NCBI RefSeq assembly: GCF_019279795.1
Contig: NC_056734.1
Location: 3,023,065 to 3,087,064, forward strand
Origin: Protopterus annectens
Taxonomy: Eukaryota > Chordata > Ceratodontiformes > Protopteridae
Direction: 5' to 3'
DNA length: 64,000 nt
Shown piece after piece: positions 42,462-54,218 of this stretch. The notes under the pieces were generated by a model that made no database searches, was not told the origin of the DNA, and was given only the letters and a program-made list of their open reading frames with translations. The translations under genes were made by a program, and so were the position numbers. How positions within the stretch are numbered: position 1 is the stretch's first letter; each line of letters starts with the position of its first letter.

Positions 42462-44719
42462 ATGTCCAAAGATACTAGGGTCTCAGGTTTCAAGAAGTGT
42501 GACTCGTGCTGTCAGAAGATGTCTCTGACAGACGGTCACACGTCTTGTATTTATTGCCTGGGACCCCTACACCTGCAGGACTCCTGTGCTATATGTCATT
42601 CTTTCAGCCAGAGAGTCCTGCAGGAACGTAGGAATAAGTTGATCCTAAGGGGTCTTCTTAAACCAGAGAGCTCCCCGGCTAAGGTTGGCTCCGGGAAGCC
42701 CTCCAAGCCTTCCAAGACCCAGGCTTCGGTGTCCAAGTCTGTGGTCTTGGTTCCGACTCCACCGAGCCGATCCTTCCTTGTTGGAAGATTCTGTACCGGC
42801 GCCGATACCCTGGCTTTGGCAGCTGTGTCTGCTCAGTCTGCAGCCGACACCCTAGCGTCGAAGCATGTCTCTGCTCCGGCTGGAACCGAGATATCTTTGT
42901 CTCCTCTCGGCACCGCCTGGAGCCGAACGTTCTTCGGCTCCGATGGCTCCGTCCAAGAAGAGGTCTAGATCTCCTTCTTTGGAGTCTATACACTCGGCTC
43001 CAGCTTCTCCCTTGCTGAGCCATCGGAGCCGATCATCGAGGTCGTCCAGGCTCTCAGACCACGACTTAGAGAGAGTGGTGAGTAGGCTATTAAAATCACA
43101 GGCACTAGCCCAGATGCTCCATAGCCCGTCTCATCAGACGTCAGCTATCCTACACCCCCCTGAGATTCCTCCTTGACTCTCTTACAGAGTTCAGAGCCGG
43201 AGATTATTGGTACCGTGACTGTTGCTGCTGAGCCGATACCACCTTTCGGCTCCGTCCCTCGACTCCTATCTCCTCCTTGAGACCTTCCTTGGAGGGATCC
43301 GGCGTCGGGCTTCCTGGTCGGTTCCGAGGGGAGTGGCATTGGACCCTTGTCCGACCCGTTCTCCCTCGAGCTTGACCTTGAGCTCGGCCCGACATCTGCT
43401 TCGAGCCTTCCTTCGGTGGGACTGGGGATCCCTGTTTCTTGAGGGATCTCGGCCCCCTGGGAGGGGAGCCTTCGAGGTGATGAGGAGTGTGCTAGCCTCA
43501 GAGCTTAGCCAGCAGTCGGTTCCTTTAGCTCCTCCCTCTATGGTGCCTGTAGAAGCCTCTTCCCGCTCTCTTGTTCCTGTACCCAGAGATCCATCTCCCC
43601 AGGTTTCCCCATTGGGAAGGACTTCCTCTTCCGAGGTTTCTCCTGATCCTTCAGGTGAACCCCCGCATAAGAGGACCTGCAAGAGGAAGCATTTAGACTC
43701 CCCTGAGTCTACAACATCAGATACCGATTTAGATGAGTCGGAGGGGTCCCCAAGGTCTCCCTCTGAGGATGTCTCCTTTTCAGACATCCTTGAACTCCTC
43801 AAACAGAGGGGGAACTGGCCCTCCATTAATCCCTCCGAGGATGAATCGGTATACCTGGAGGCTTTTGGATCTCGACCCTCCACCTCCTGGGTGTCTCCGC
43901 CTTTCGACCCCCTTATGGAAGTCATAGCTCGAAAGGCGTGGGCATCTCCTGATTCGGTGGAACCAGTCCCCAGGAGACCTTCAAAGTTCATCACGGCCCC
44001 CGCTGAAAAGCAGTTTCTTACTAAGGGTGTCCCGGTTGATGCCATGGTGGTGGCCGCCACCAAGAAGGAACTTGCAGATCCTTCCGTGCCAGTCCATCCT
44101 CCTAACAAGGAGTCTAGGACCATGGACAGGTATGGCAAGCGGATGTTCTCTTCAGCGACCTTTGCTATACATTCGCTGAATTATTTGTGTCACTTCACCA
44201 GACTTCAGAGAGACATCCTCAAAGAGCTAGGTGAAGTAGTACAGGATCCGTCAGCAGCAGGGGCTCAAGAAAAGATCGCCTCTCAGCTGGGAATCCTAAA
44301 CTCCATAACCAACTCCTCCATGCGGCTCATTTCTTATGCAGCCGATGGGGCGAGTAGAGCTGAAGGCACAGGAGTGGCCCTCAGACGTCAGTCCTGGATC
44401 AAACTCTCCCTTTGATGGGACAACGTTGTTCAGCCCTCAGGTGAAGGACACTTTAACCAGGTGCGAACAGGACGGCAAGACTCTTTCTGCCGTAGGAGTC
44501 CGTTTCTCCACTCCTTGTAGACCTTACCCCAAAGGTCAGAAGGGAGGGAAAATGTGGTTCTGGAAATCACAAGGAGTCACGCCTGACGCACGTGGTCAGT
44601 TTACCCCCAGAGGCGGAGGGGGTAATAATAATAACAGACGCCGCTCTAGGGGCAGAGGGGGTCCGCAGAACCAGGGCTCCAGAGAGCCTCTCTCTGACAA
44701 GCCCTTCCAGCATCCCTGA
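42462..44719 (+). pseudogene. Gag of DIRS-B, three frames
   Basis: The frame from ATG 42,462 has the Cys/His block (KKCDSCCQKM, DGHTSCIYCLG, LHLQDSCAICHSF) and a Lys/Ser/Pro-rich stretch. The body follows in 43,480-44,415: HKRTCKRKHLDSPEST, an acidic DTDLDESEGSPRSPSED, VSFSDILELLKQRG, SVYLEAFGSRPSTSW, and the helical LNYLCHFTRLQRDILKEL to QLGILNSITNSSMRL. The tail in 44,336-44,719 is Gly/Arg-rich (RRRSRGRGGPQNQG), typical of RNA binding. Two shifts separate the parts. Confidence 0.82.
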
Positions 44720-44739
44720 GGTGTTGCCCGACTGCCCAC

Positions 44740-45734
44740 CCTTGGAGGCAGTCGGGGGGAGATTGTCGCTGTACCCAGAAGCCTGGCTTTCCCTCTCTCA
44801 AGACAAATGGGTACAGTCAATCATATCCGAGGGTTAAAAGATTCCTTTCGAGGAAAGCCCTTCCCTCAAAGAGGTTCCTTCCAGACGTACCACCCGGTCT
44901 AAGGAAATTGCAAAATTAGAGGTGTCAAAGCTTCTAAAGAAAAGGGCCATCCAGCCAGTACCAAAAGATCATTTAGAGTCCGGAATCTACTCAAGGTTCT
45001 TTTTGGTCCCCAAAAAGACGGGAGACTGGAGACCAATATTAGACCTCAGCAGGCTCAACAAGTCTGTCAAAAAGACAAGATTTCGGATGGTCACACTTCA
45101 ATCGATTTTGCCCTTTCTGGGCAAAGACAACTGGATGTGCTCCATAGACCTTTAGGATGCGTACTATCATATAAAGATTCACAGACGCTCCAGAAGTTTT
45201 CTCCGCTTTCGGCTGGGGACCAGTCATTTTCATTTCAGAGCCCTGCCCTTTGGCCTCACTACAGCCCTCAGAGTGTTCACCAAATGCATGGCAGTGGTCA
45301 CGGCTCACCTGAGACGTCAAGGATTCCAGGTGTTTCCGTATCTCGACGACTGGCTCCTCTCAGCCACCACCAGGCATCAACTTCTCCAAGCCAGAGATTA
45401 CACTCTACGTCTCCGTGGTCACTTAGGAATTTCAGTCAACTTCGAAAAATCTTCCTTGTCGCCCTGCCAATCTATTACCTTTATAGGTGCAAATCTAGAC
45501 ACTACTCGGATGTCGGCAAACCTAACAACTCAGAGAATCCTAGATATTCAAAACCACGTTCGGATCATCCTATCCAGCAAAAGGGCACAAGCCAGGTTGG
45601 TCCTGAAAGTGTTGGGCCTCATGGCAGCTGCCATAACACTTCTTCCTCTGGCCCGCTTACATGCCTCCTACAATGGATGTTGTTCACCCAATGGTCCTTC
45701 CAGCAGCTTCCCATGCGTCACAAGATTCTGGTGA
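44740..45734 (+). pseudogene. Reverse transcriptase of DIRS-B
   Basis: Finger and palm motifs in order: GIYSRFFLVPKKTGDWRPIL, VTLQSILPFLGKDNWMC (44,980-45,140), one in-frame stop and a shift, then HFRALPFGLTTALRVFTKCM, catalytic YLDDWL at 45,339-45,356, and ITFIGANLDT with LLPLARLHAS (45,273-45,734). Needs about two repairs to be open. Confidence 0.88.
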
Positions 45735-45739
45735 CACAA

Positions 45740-46560
45740 ACCTGCAAGAACCATCTATCCTGGTGGATTTCCTCTCCTCTAGTTCATCAGGGCAGACCAT
45801 TTGTTCCCCCCCGTAGCCACGGTCACTTCGGATGCCTCCCTGATCGGGTGGGGGGGGCATTATCAGGGCAGGATGGTTCATGGCACGTGGCAACCGTTCA
45901 AATACCACCTACACATAAATGTCCTAGAGATGAGAGCAGTGCTTTTAACGTTGCAAGCCCTCAACGACTTTCTCCCTTTAGGGACTATTGCAGTTCACAC
46001 GGACAACATGTCCGTCGTGTGGTACATCAATAAGCAGGGCGGAACCAAGTCCTATCCCTTGTGTCGAGAAGCTCTCAGACTTTGGCAATGGGCGATCTCC
46101 TGTCATCGGTTTCTGGTAGCAACGCATATCCCCGGGAAAACAAACATAATAGCGGACAGATTGAGCAGAGCTATTCTCATGCCTCACGAGTGGTCTCTCA
46201 AGCAATCTATTGTGGAGGAGATTTTTCAGAAGTGGGGCCGCCCATGCTGCGATCTTTTTGCTACACCCCAAAACAGCAAATGCCCAGACTTCTTCTCTCT
46301 CTTCCCACTTCTGGGCCATCCCCCCAGAGACGCTCTTACCCAAGATTGGCCCCGGGGACTTCTTTATGCCTTTCCTCCCTTTCCTTTGATACCACAAGTA
46401 CTCCAGAAAGCTACCGCCTTGAGAGCCAAAATGATTCTCATTGCCCCTTACTGGCCTCGACAAATTTGGTTCCGTTCCTTCATCGCCATCTTTTGGTGCG
46501 GCCTTGGCATCTGGACCCAGTTCCAGATCTTCTGACCCACCAGTCGGGTCAACTGCACCG
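45740..46560 (+). pseudogene. RNase H and connection part of DIRS-B
   Basis: One open frame (45,801-46,535) with TSDASLIGWGGHY, LHINVLEMRAVLLTLQAL, VHTDNMSVVWYINKQGG, IPGKTNIIADRLSRA, and CDLFATPQNSKC to LLYAFPPFPLIPQVLQKA and ILIAPYWPRQIWF. It is fused in function to the upstream reverse transcriptase, now out of frame. Aspartates and histidine of an RNase H fold are present. Confidence 0.87.
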
Positions 46561-46619
46561 GTCCTTTCCTTCCCTCAACCTCACAGCTTGGTTGCTCCAC
46601 TTCCTTCCTTAGCCAGGCT

Positions 46620-47629
46620 TCCTATGATCTCTAACCCGTTAGAGATATCATAGTAGCTTCTCTTAAGTCCTCTACCAGGAGGATTTATTCTAGCAAGTGG
46701 AAACGCTTCTCTTTGGGCAATTTCTAAGAACATAGACCCTTTACTGCCCCTATTCAGTCGGTCTTGGATTTCTTATGAAATTTTTCACTCAGGTTCTTCT
46801 CTTCCACAGTCAAAGTTCAGTTGGCTGCAATCTCAACTTCCATGTCGGCTTTGCAGACCACAACATTATGTCCCACAAACTTTGTAAAGCCTTTCTCAAA
46901 GGAGTGTTCCTTCTTAAACCCCCTGTTAGAGACCCTCCACCACAGTGGGACTTAAATTTAGTGCTGACATCTTTGATACTTCCCCCTTTCGAACCGGCTG
47001 CTTCATGTTCATTAAAGTTTCTTTCTTGGAAGACACTTTTTCTAGTCGCTATTACCTCGGCTAGAAGAGTGTCTGAACTTCATGCCCTCTGTGTTCATCC
47101 CCCTTATTTGGTCTTCCACAAAGACAGAGTATCCTTGAGAACCAACCCATCCTTTTTGCCCAAGTTGCTTCTAAGACAAATTTAAACCAATCCATTGATC
47201 TCCTGTATTTTTCCAAATTATTCTAACAGGGCGGAACAAAAATTGCATTACCTAGATGTTCATCGCCAACTTAGATATTACTTGGACAGAACAAAGCAAT
47301 TTAGGAAGTCCGATCAGCTCTTCCTGTCTTATGCTGAAAATAGGAAAGGTCTCCCTGTTTCTAAAGTGACCTTATCTAGATGGCTATCTTCCACCATTTC
47401 TGACATTTATCAGCTTAGGGGCAAGCAGCTGAACTCAAAACCTAAAGCTCATTCCACAAGAGGTCTAGCCACTTCTACAGCCTTTCAGGCTAGACTACCC
47501 TTAGATACTATTTGTGCAGCAGCTACTTGGGCCACTCCTCATACCTTCGTTTCTCATTACAAATTGGATTTGGCCTCCAAGGACAGGGCAAGCTTTGGTT
47601 CCACTGTTCTCAAGAGTCTGTTCCATTGA
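46620..47629 (+). pseudogene. Tyrosine recombinase of DIRS-B
   Basis: The N-terminal core-binding remnant near 46,650-46,720 contains SSTRRIYSSKWKRFSLG. The catalytic arginine block TSARRVSELHAL lies in 46,775-47,185. The frame at 47,195-47,629 has HYLDVHRQLRYYLDRTK, PVSKVTLSRWL, HSTRGLATSTAF (His-x-x-Arg) and HTFVSHYKLDLAS (nucleophile tyrosine), then a normal stop. All four catalytic positions can be assigned. One shift at about 47,185 splits the catalytic domain. Confidence 0.87.
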
Positions 47630-47661
47630 GCCACCCAGGATAGAGGTGCTAGGGACGCGGT

Positions 47662-47766
47662 CCCATCCAGCAAGAATGAAGGCGAGATTGACAACTTAAC
47701 ATTTAGAAGTTATGTACCTACCATAACGTTCCATGTTAGTTGTCTTCTCTCGCCTTCTTTCTTGTG
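47662..47766. repeat. ICR of DIRS-B
   Basis: GCAAGAATGAAGGCGAGATT to TTAACAT is the inverse of the left end. TTAGAAGTTATGTACCTACC to CTTTCTTG is the inverse of the right end. Joint: AACAT|TTAGAAG. Confidence 0.9.
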
Positions 47767-47954
47767 TCCCTCCCTCCTGTCCCCCTAGCCTGGACAGACC
47801 TTGATCTCCCCTTTTTCTGTGGAAGATTCTTCTTCCTTGGACACAAGATAGTTCTTGTCCTTGATTACCTGGTTTCCATGACAGCCTTTTTAGGTTAGTG
47901 TTTCTCTTTCCTTAGTGGAAAGTTTTTATAGGCAGTTTTTCCTCTAGATACCAA

Positions 47955-48095
47955 ACGAGATCTGGGTAATTACCGCCTTGCTTCATGGGATATGGGGCTG
48001 CCTCGAGCTGGTAAAAGTGACTCTTGAGCTTAGCAAGTGCCGAGTCGGAGCCGAGGATCGGCTCCGAACCCATCCAGCAAGAAAGAAGGCAAGAG
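47955..48095. repeat. Right inverted terminal repeat of DIRS-B
   Basis: Inverse of 41,975-42,115 (GGTAATTACCGCC; GCCGAGTCGGAGCCGA), with small differences. The element ends at 48,139. Confidence 0.87.
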
Positions 48096-48185
48096 AAGAC
48101 AACTAACATGGAATGTTATGGTAGGTACATAACTTCTAATTTTAAGCTGTAAATGAGAAACTTCATTTAACATATTCTTGAATTC

Positions 48186-49202
48186 ATAAAACAAACCAAG
48201 TCATGCACTGCTGCTTAAAGGTCCAAACCCAGAAAACTAAATATAATCCACAGAAAAACAAGGGAGGACCACCAAGCAACTAAAAATTAACTTATTTTAT
48301 TCACAAACAAGACAGAATAAGCACTTTCACTTGTATAAACACGCTTCTTCAGATCTCAAATACCACTTCATTTCATCATCTTAAATAGTGCAAATCCTGC
48401 AACTAATCAATTAAAAACATCTAGATCAATTTAATCTAAAGTGATCACTTATACAAAACAATTGCAACTAGAATTCATGATCCATTAAAATCACATTTAC
48501 ATCAAAAACATATAAAATGTTCACAATACATAGCAGCTACCATGAGTTGTATAATAAAATAAAACATATATTTTAATGAAACTTGTTAATTTAATTTATT
48601 TCAGAGGTCGCGCCTCCAGTGCTGGTCTAATGCTTACGTAATTGTTCAGACCAAGCTGAACATGTGCTCGTAACTTAAAGATCCACTTCAGTTCTATTAA
48701 CTCAAGGTGGTTATCCTGATTCCCCCCTCTTTTATTCATACCAACAATTTGCAAAACTATGAAATTGAAACTGTGTATTGAACTGTGCAACATGTTTAGC
48801 CAACGCATTCTGTTTCAAATTTCTGATATAGAGATGGTTATATACTCTGTCCCTTAACCTCCTTGTAGTTTTGCCAATGTAGAAACTGTCGCAACAATTG
48901 CACCTTGCAAGATAAACTAGATTAGTACTATTAGAGGTGGCACTAAACCTAGGAGTAAAAACAAAATCCAGAATTGGATGACGAAATATCTGTGTAGTGG
49001 ATATCGCTTGGCACATATATTACAGTGCCCACAGGGGAGCGTACAGTTCTCAAACCTCCAGTAATGTCACCTGGAATGGCCTTGACACTTCTAGTGTCAC
49101 CTTTACAAAGAAACCACTTTAATTTTTTATTATTCTTGTATCCAAAGCATGGTGCTTTACCAACTGTTTCAATAGTGTCTGGATCTATCATAAGTACATG
49201 CC
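48186..49202 (-). repeat. Downstream pseudo-LTR of PLE-2, with GIY-YIG coding end
   Basis: Direct copy of 51,925-52,937. On the minus strand it encodes the nuclease part: VYLARCNCCDSFYIGKTTRR and RLRDRVYNHLY at about 48,830-48,930, then NALAKHVAQFNTQFQFHSF with a frameshift before GMNKRGGNQDNHLELIELKW. Then follows an AT-rich 3' region with a hammerhead-like motif. Confidence 0.85.
48311..48356 (-). ncRNA. Hammerhead-like motif, downstream pseudo-LTR of PLE-2
   Basis: On the minus strand CTGAAGA, CGTG-TTTATA-CAAG, GAAA, GTGC, TT. The stem II and stem III bases are mutated relative to the second copy at 52,045, so this one is probably decayed. Confidence 0.5.
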
Positions 49203-51892
49203 AGTTTCATCTAATGATTTCTATTAAACATTAGCATAAGTTATAATAAAACAAAGGTTATTGCCTTTGTTATTATTGAAATGTCTATACCCGCCCCTCA
49301 TTAATGAACCTTCACCAAACACTTCATTTCTCATCCTATCAAGTATAGACCTACTGTAGCCTCTATCTAAATACAAGCTATCCAAATAGTCTTAACTGCC
49401 TTGTCAAATCACTTGATTTTTTTACAAATTATTTTCATCCTACAATGTTGCCCTTTCACTATATTGGGAAAAATAAATCTGGGATGCATGCTTCCAAACT
49501 CCAATAAGGTGTTCTTCCAACATGACTTTCTATATAAACCCATAGACAAAATGCCCGAGTCATCTTGATATATAGTTATATCCAGATAATCCACGTTAGA
49601 CTGGGAGAGAGTCATGGTGAACCTTAAGTCAGTTCTACTTTCTAAATAGGTAATAGTCTTTTAAATCAGAGCATTCTCCATCCCATGCCAATAGGATATC
49701 ATCCACAAACCGCATATACAGTCGGACTTGTGGGTAATAAGGACAATCCAACAGATGTCTCTTCTCCCAATGGTGAACCACTAGGTTAGCGTAGGAAGTT
49801 GCGCATAGGGTGCCCATGGCAACACCCCATCGCTGCAAATAAAGTTGACTATCAAACGTAAAAATGTTGTTGGTAAGCACCATGTCTAATAGTGTACAAA
49901 GTAGCAAGGCATCATTATTGTCAATACCCCCTGATTCATTCAGACTCTCCCTAACTGCCTCCAAGCCATATTCATTAGGTAACAAGGTAAACAAATTCTT
50001 CACATCTAATGTTACCAGGGTGCATCCTGGGGGTAGTGGTTCTCTTGTATAGGAATCCAAATCAAGTAACTGTATGGTATCCTTCAAAATAGTGGGTATT
50101 CCCTTGACTGTAGGTTCTAATTTAGATTCAATGAACACAGACATCGTTTCAGTCACCCACCCCTCGCCAGAGACAATAGGCCTCATTGGAGGCGAACATA
50201 AAGACTTGTGTATTTTTGGCAGATCCTTTATATGTGGAATAAGTGGATGTTCAACAGACAAATAACAATACAGCTCATAGTCTATCTGTCTACACATTTA
50301 ATAGATCATAAAGACTATCACGAACTTGTCTTAAAATGTTCAAGCATGTACAAGCATGTACTATCAGTAATAGCATAAGTGACAATCTTGTAGCATTTCT
50401 AGCATCGAATTGATATAGTTCTCATAATTCATCAAAACGATGCCCCCCTCCCTTGTCTGCTGGTCTCATAATTCATCAAAACAATGCCCCCTCCCTTGTC
50501 TGCTGGTCTAACAGCTAGTTTAGCATTATTCTGTAGGCATCGTAAAGCTTCACGTTCTTCAACATATAAATTTAAAATAAGAACATTTATGCAAATTCTT
50601 ATCAAACAACTGTTTATATATGTCACATTCACACATTTTTATAAAACATTCTACGTGTGTAGGTAGAATAGGGTTATAAAGACTCTTACGTTTGAAGCCA
50701 AAACCATGTCCAACTTTAATGGAATCAGTCTTGTATAGTAACTTAAGGGCAAGATTCCGTTCAAATAACCTTAAATCAACAAGTAAGGCAGTTACATCAG
50801 TACCTGTGGAAGGAATAAAGGATAATTCTTTATTCAATAACTAGGACTCCGCTGGGGTAAAAACATAATCAGATAAATTAAAAATCAGGTCGCTCATCTC
50901 CTGGTGCGTCGCCCCAAGTTGTTGCCTTCTCCCGAATACTTCCTCTTCCAATGCCCTCGACTGAATTTTCCTTGAGACCTTGTATGTACCTTCACAGGCA
51001 ACGGTAAAAATGGTCCAAGTTCACTGTAGACACCAACTTCGATCTAGCCCCCAAATTAGGGGCAACGTTGTGTAGTGCTTGTTGATTGTGTGGCAGTGTC
51101 TGTCCTATTTGCAAAGAAAATGAAGATTCCACATGCTCAGTGGATACATTATTAATGGCAACAGTAGTACGGACTCATTAGTCGCAGCTGTTGTATTCAA
51201 AGATGGCTGAACAACTATACTTTTGGTTGTGACAGGGGCCAAACTGGCTGAATGGGAAAGGTCTGTAGATTCATTGGGAGCGTTATTCCTCGGCCATACA
51301 AAGACATTCCCCATACTAAAATCCCTGTAGTCACGCAAAATCTTGCATTTTTATTTGCTGGAGCCTGTTGCTATACGATGAAATATTCATGTACATGTTA
51401 GTCAGCATATCACTATACACTTCTCCTTTAAAATGATTGGATAGATCTTTATTCAAAGTCTCTACCTTATTAGCCAATTCCTTCTCAATAGGATTTGAAG
51501 TGTTCAAAAAGAGGCTTCATATACTGATAGCCCAAGTCTATATTAAGACGTTGCCAACTTTGTAGCAGTTCTGGATATGTGTCACCATACGTTGTCATAC
51601 ATAATACCCTCATTCCTCTTGGGACTATAAGGTAATGTATGCTAGCTTCTAGATGTCTGCACTGCCATACCAATCTCTGTAGTTTATATAAGTCAGTTTC
51701 TAATTGCTTCAAAAGAGCACTAAACGCTTGAAAGTTATCAGCTGTATTGGCAGTTAAAGGTATTGATGGACGTTCTAAGTCCAAGTTCATCAAAGGGTTA
51801 CCTTGTTGCCCAAAAATGTTGTTCCAACGTGTGTCTAAATTTAGCCCTTTCCGGACTGAAATCCAATATTCTAGTGATGCAGTTTCAGCCAT
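49203..51892 (-). pseudogene. Reverse transcriptase and N-terminal ORF of PLE-2
   Basis: Read downward, MAETASLEYWISVRKGLNLD starts at 51,892 and stays open to 51,485. MNKELSFIPSTGTDVTALLV (50,837-50,559) leads into the reverse transcriptase. 50,297-49,635 carries HPLIPHIKDLPKIHK, PPMRPIVSGEG, VTLDVKNLFTLLP, GVAMGTLCATSYANL and the catalytic FVDD. A broken C-terminal part (49,615-49,210) connects to the nuclease. Several stops. The only distant relative here is PLE-1, so two PLE lineages coexist. Confidence 0.83.
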
Positions 51893-51924
51893 GTAGCTGC
51901 AGGCACAACCGAAATAGAAATAAA

Positions 51925-52937
51925 CGATAAAACAAACCAAAGTCGTGCATTGCTGCTTAAAGGTCCAAACCCAGAAAATGAAATATAATCCACAGAAAAA
52001 CAAGGAAGGACCACCAAGCTACTAATTTTATTCACAAATAAGATGGATAAGCGCTTTCACGTGTATAAACACGCTTCTTCAGATCTCAAATACCCCTTCA
52101 TTTCATCATCTTAAATAGTGCAAATCCTGCAACTAATTAATCAATTAAAAACATCTAGATCAATTTAATCTAAATGATCAATTATACAAAACAATTACAA
52201 CTAGAATTCATGATCCATTAAAATCACATATACATCCAAAACATATAAAATGTTCACAATACATAGCAGCTACCATGAGTTGTATAATAAAATAAAACAT
52301 ATACTTTAATGCAACTTGTTAATTTAATTTATTTCAGAGGTTGCGCCTCCAGTGCTGGTCTAATGCTTACATAATTGTTCAGACCAGGCTGAACATGTGC
52401 TCGTAACTTAAAGATCCACTTCAGTTCTATTAACTCAAGGTGGTTATCCTGATTCCCCCTTCTTTTATTCATACCAACAATTTGCAAAACTATGAAATTG
52501 AAACTGTGTTTTGAACGGTGCAACATGTTTAGCCAACGCATTCTGTTGGTTCAAATTTCTGATATAGAGATAGTTATATACTCTGTCCCTTAACCTCCTT
52601 GTAGTTTTGCCAACATAGAATCAGTCGCAACAATTGCACCTTGCAAGATAAATTTGATTAGTACTATTACAGGTGGCATTAAACCTAGGAGTAAAAATAA
52701 AATCCAGAATTGGATGGCGAAATATCTGTGTAGTGGATATAGCTTGGCACATATTACAGTACCCACAGGGGAACGTACCAGTTCACAAACCCCCAGTAAT
52801 GTCACTTGGAATGGCCTTGACACTTCTAGTGTCACCTTTACAAAGAAGCCACTTTAAAGTTTTATTATTCTTGTATACAAAGCATGGTGCTTTACCAACT
52901 ATTTAAATAGTGGCTGGATCTATCATAAGTACATGCC
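51925..52937 (-). repeat. Upstream pseudo-LTR (5'-truncated tandem copy) of PLE-2
   Basis: Direct repeat of 48,186-49,202, including the GIY-YIG coding end and the 3' region. The repeats have diverged by point changes and small gaps. Confidence 0.87.
52040..52090 (-). ncRNA. Hammerhead-like motif, upstream pseudo-LTR of PLE-2
   Basis: On the minus strand CTGAAGA (52,076-52,082), stem II CGTG-TTTATA-CACG, GAAA (52,055-52,058), self-complementary GCGC, TT, then ATCC. GAT before box 1 can pair with ATC after the cleavage site. Two unpaired bases follow box 1. Compare with PLE-1 at 4,266-4,326. Confidence 0.6.
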
Positions 52938-52951
52938 GTATTCTTGAATTC

Positions 52952-53916
52952 TGTGAAAGTAGGAGGGGATTCAGATATCCAGTTTTTTGTAATGCTCTTT
53001 CTAGCCACCGTAAGTATTGCCCAAAGTAAAGGATATTTTACTTTACCACTGTGTGATATGGGTGTATTAAAAAGCACTAAAGTCTTGTTAAACATGAAAT
53101 TATCTGTGAATAGTGCCTGTAATAGTTCCTATTCATTTGTTGAGTATAAAAAGATATGTACATAAATCTCCAGGTGTATAATTTCCATTTAAGTGACAGA
53201 GCTGTTTTCCCTGCCGATTCTAGTATGTTTATTTTATCTTTATCACAAGGAAGTTCATTATTAATTGTGTAGAAGTAATTCCAATAGCTTTCTGGGCAGC
53301 TATATGTTTCATTTCTTATGATTCTAAATATAAAATAAAGTTTGCCTGAATAATTTTCATTATGCTGTAAGACTGACTAAAAGTAGTCTAGTAATGCACT
53401 AGTATGTTTGGTTGTTGGTGAGATCAAATTTATTTTGTCTAAAAATAATGGATTTATCCAACTGAAATTTTTGTATTACCTGATAAAACTTTTCTGATGC
53501 TCAGTGTTCAATATATACTAACTCAAGTATATTTTATGCTGCAATACTTGTCTTTTTGACTTGAATGTAATCTAATTAGCAATTAAATGTTGAATTGTTG
53601 TTGTTAATGAATAATAAAATAAAAAAAAGGTGGCCAGTGTAACTTTTTTTTTTAATGCAAACACACAGCAGCCACATAACACATTCCAAGTTGCTTTACA
53701 CATAGACATCACGCAAAGGCAGACTGTTTAAAATAAGCAAATGACAAAAGGTTGCCCATATTCTTAATGGACTATTGATTTGACTTTTGCAAGTCATTTC
53801 AAAATGTTATGCAGACCCTTTTATATTTTTTTATATTTGGCAGCTATGGTTAACTGTTGTCTTCTTCTAGATTTTACCAGAGACCAGCCCTAAGGCTTCA
53901 CAAACTTCACAAGCAT
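52952..53916. other. Host-like sequence, no gene seen
   Basis: AT-rich sequence between PLE-2 and DIRS-2 without family motifs. Together with 48,140-48,185 it is probably the original host DNA. Confidence 0.4.
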
Positions 53917-54085
53917 ATGTTCTTCATGTTTCACTGTTGCAGTCATCACATTTGGGTTATCCCTGACAGGGTAGCCCTCAGCCAGCCCGAATACCAGAGA
54001 CTTAGTATTTCTATGTCGGTTGCTGTCACTTGAGGAGTGACGTCGGGTCGTCAGTAGTATAAAGTAAGGCAGCCGACACCATTAC
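53917..54085. repeat. Left inverted terminal repeat of DIRS-2
   Basis: Inverse of 59,268-59,475. Contains CCCGAATACCAGAGACTTAG, a TGACGTC block at about 54,040 and TATAAAG at 54,058-54,064. Confidence 0.87.
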
Positions 54086-54218
54086 ATCAGTCTTTCTTGC
54101 CATGGAGCCCGAAGCAGAAGCAATTCGCACGCGTGCCAGTCAGCCGCTACCTGAGTTTTCTGCTGAATTGAAGTCTTCTAATAAGTACCCCGTTGGGGAT
54201 CCTTTTTTGCACTAACCG

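Larger units (their letters stand above)
41956..48139 (+). mobile_element. DIRS-B: complete DIRS element of a second family
   Basis: Runs from ATGTTAAGTTGTC to ACATAACTTCTAA. The left (41,980-42,110) and right (47,955-48,085) inverted repeats share GGGTTCGGAGCCGA and TAATTACC. Gag, reverse transcriptase / RNase H, recombinase and ICR follow in order with long open frames. Host DNA reads ATTATAA^TTTTAAG across the join, so there was no target duplication. Confidence 0.92.
48186..52938 (-). mobile_element. PLE-2: tandem Penelope-like insertion with pseudo-LTRs
   Basis: On the minus strand a partial copy (52,938 to 51,925) is followed directly by a longer copy (51,925 to 48,186), so 48,186-49,202 and 51,925-52,937 form direct repeats of about 1 kb. 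Both ends are flanked by TATTCTTGAATTC (48,173-48,185 and 52,939-52,951), a 13-bp target duplication. Tandem, partly truncated copies are typical for Penelope elements. Confidence 0.9.

Noticed and set aside
42985..43470. Host Ser/Arg-rich protein
   Set aside because: Ser/Arg-rich frames on both strands here are composition effects within DIRS-B Gag, between its Cys/His block and body.
48186..52938. LTR retrotransposon, from the 1-kb direct repeats
   Set aside because: The repeats encode the GIY-YIG end of the protein and the internal gene is a Penelope reverse transcriptase; no LTR-type ends, primer site or integrase.
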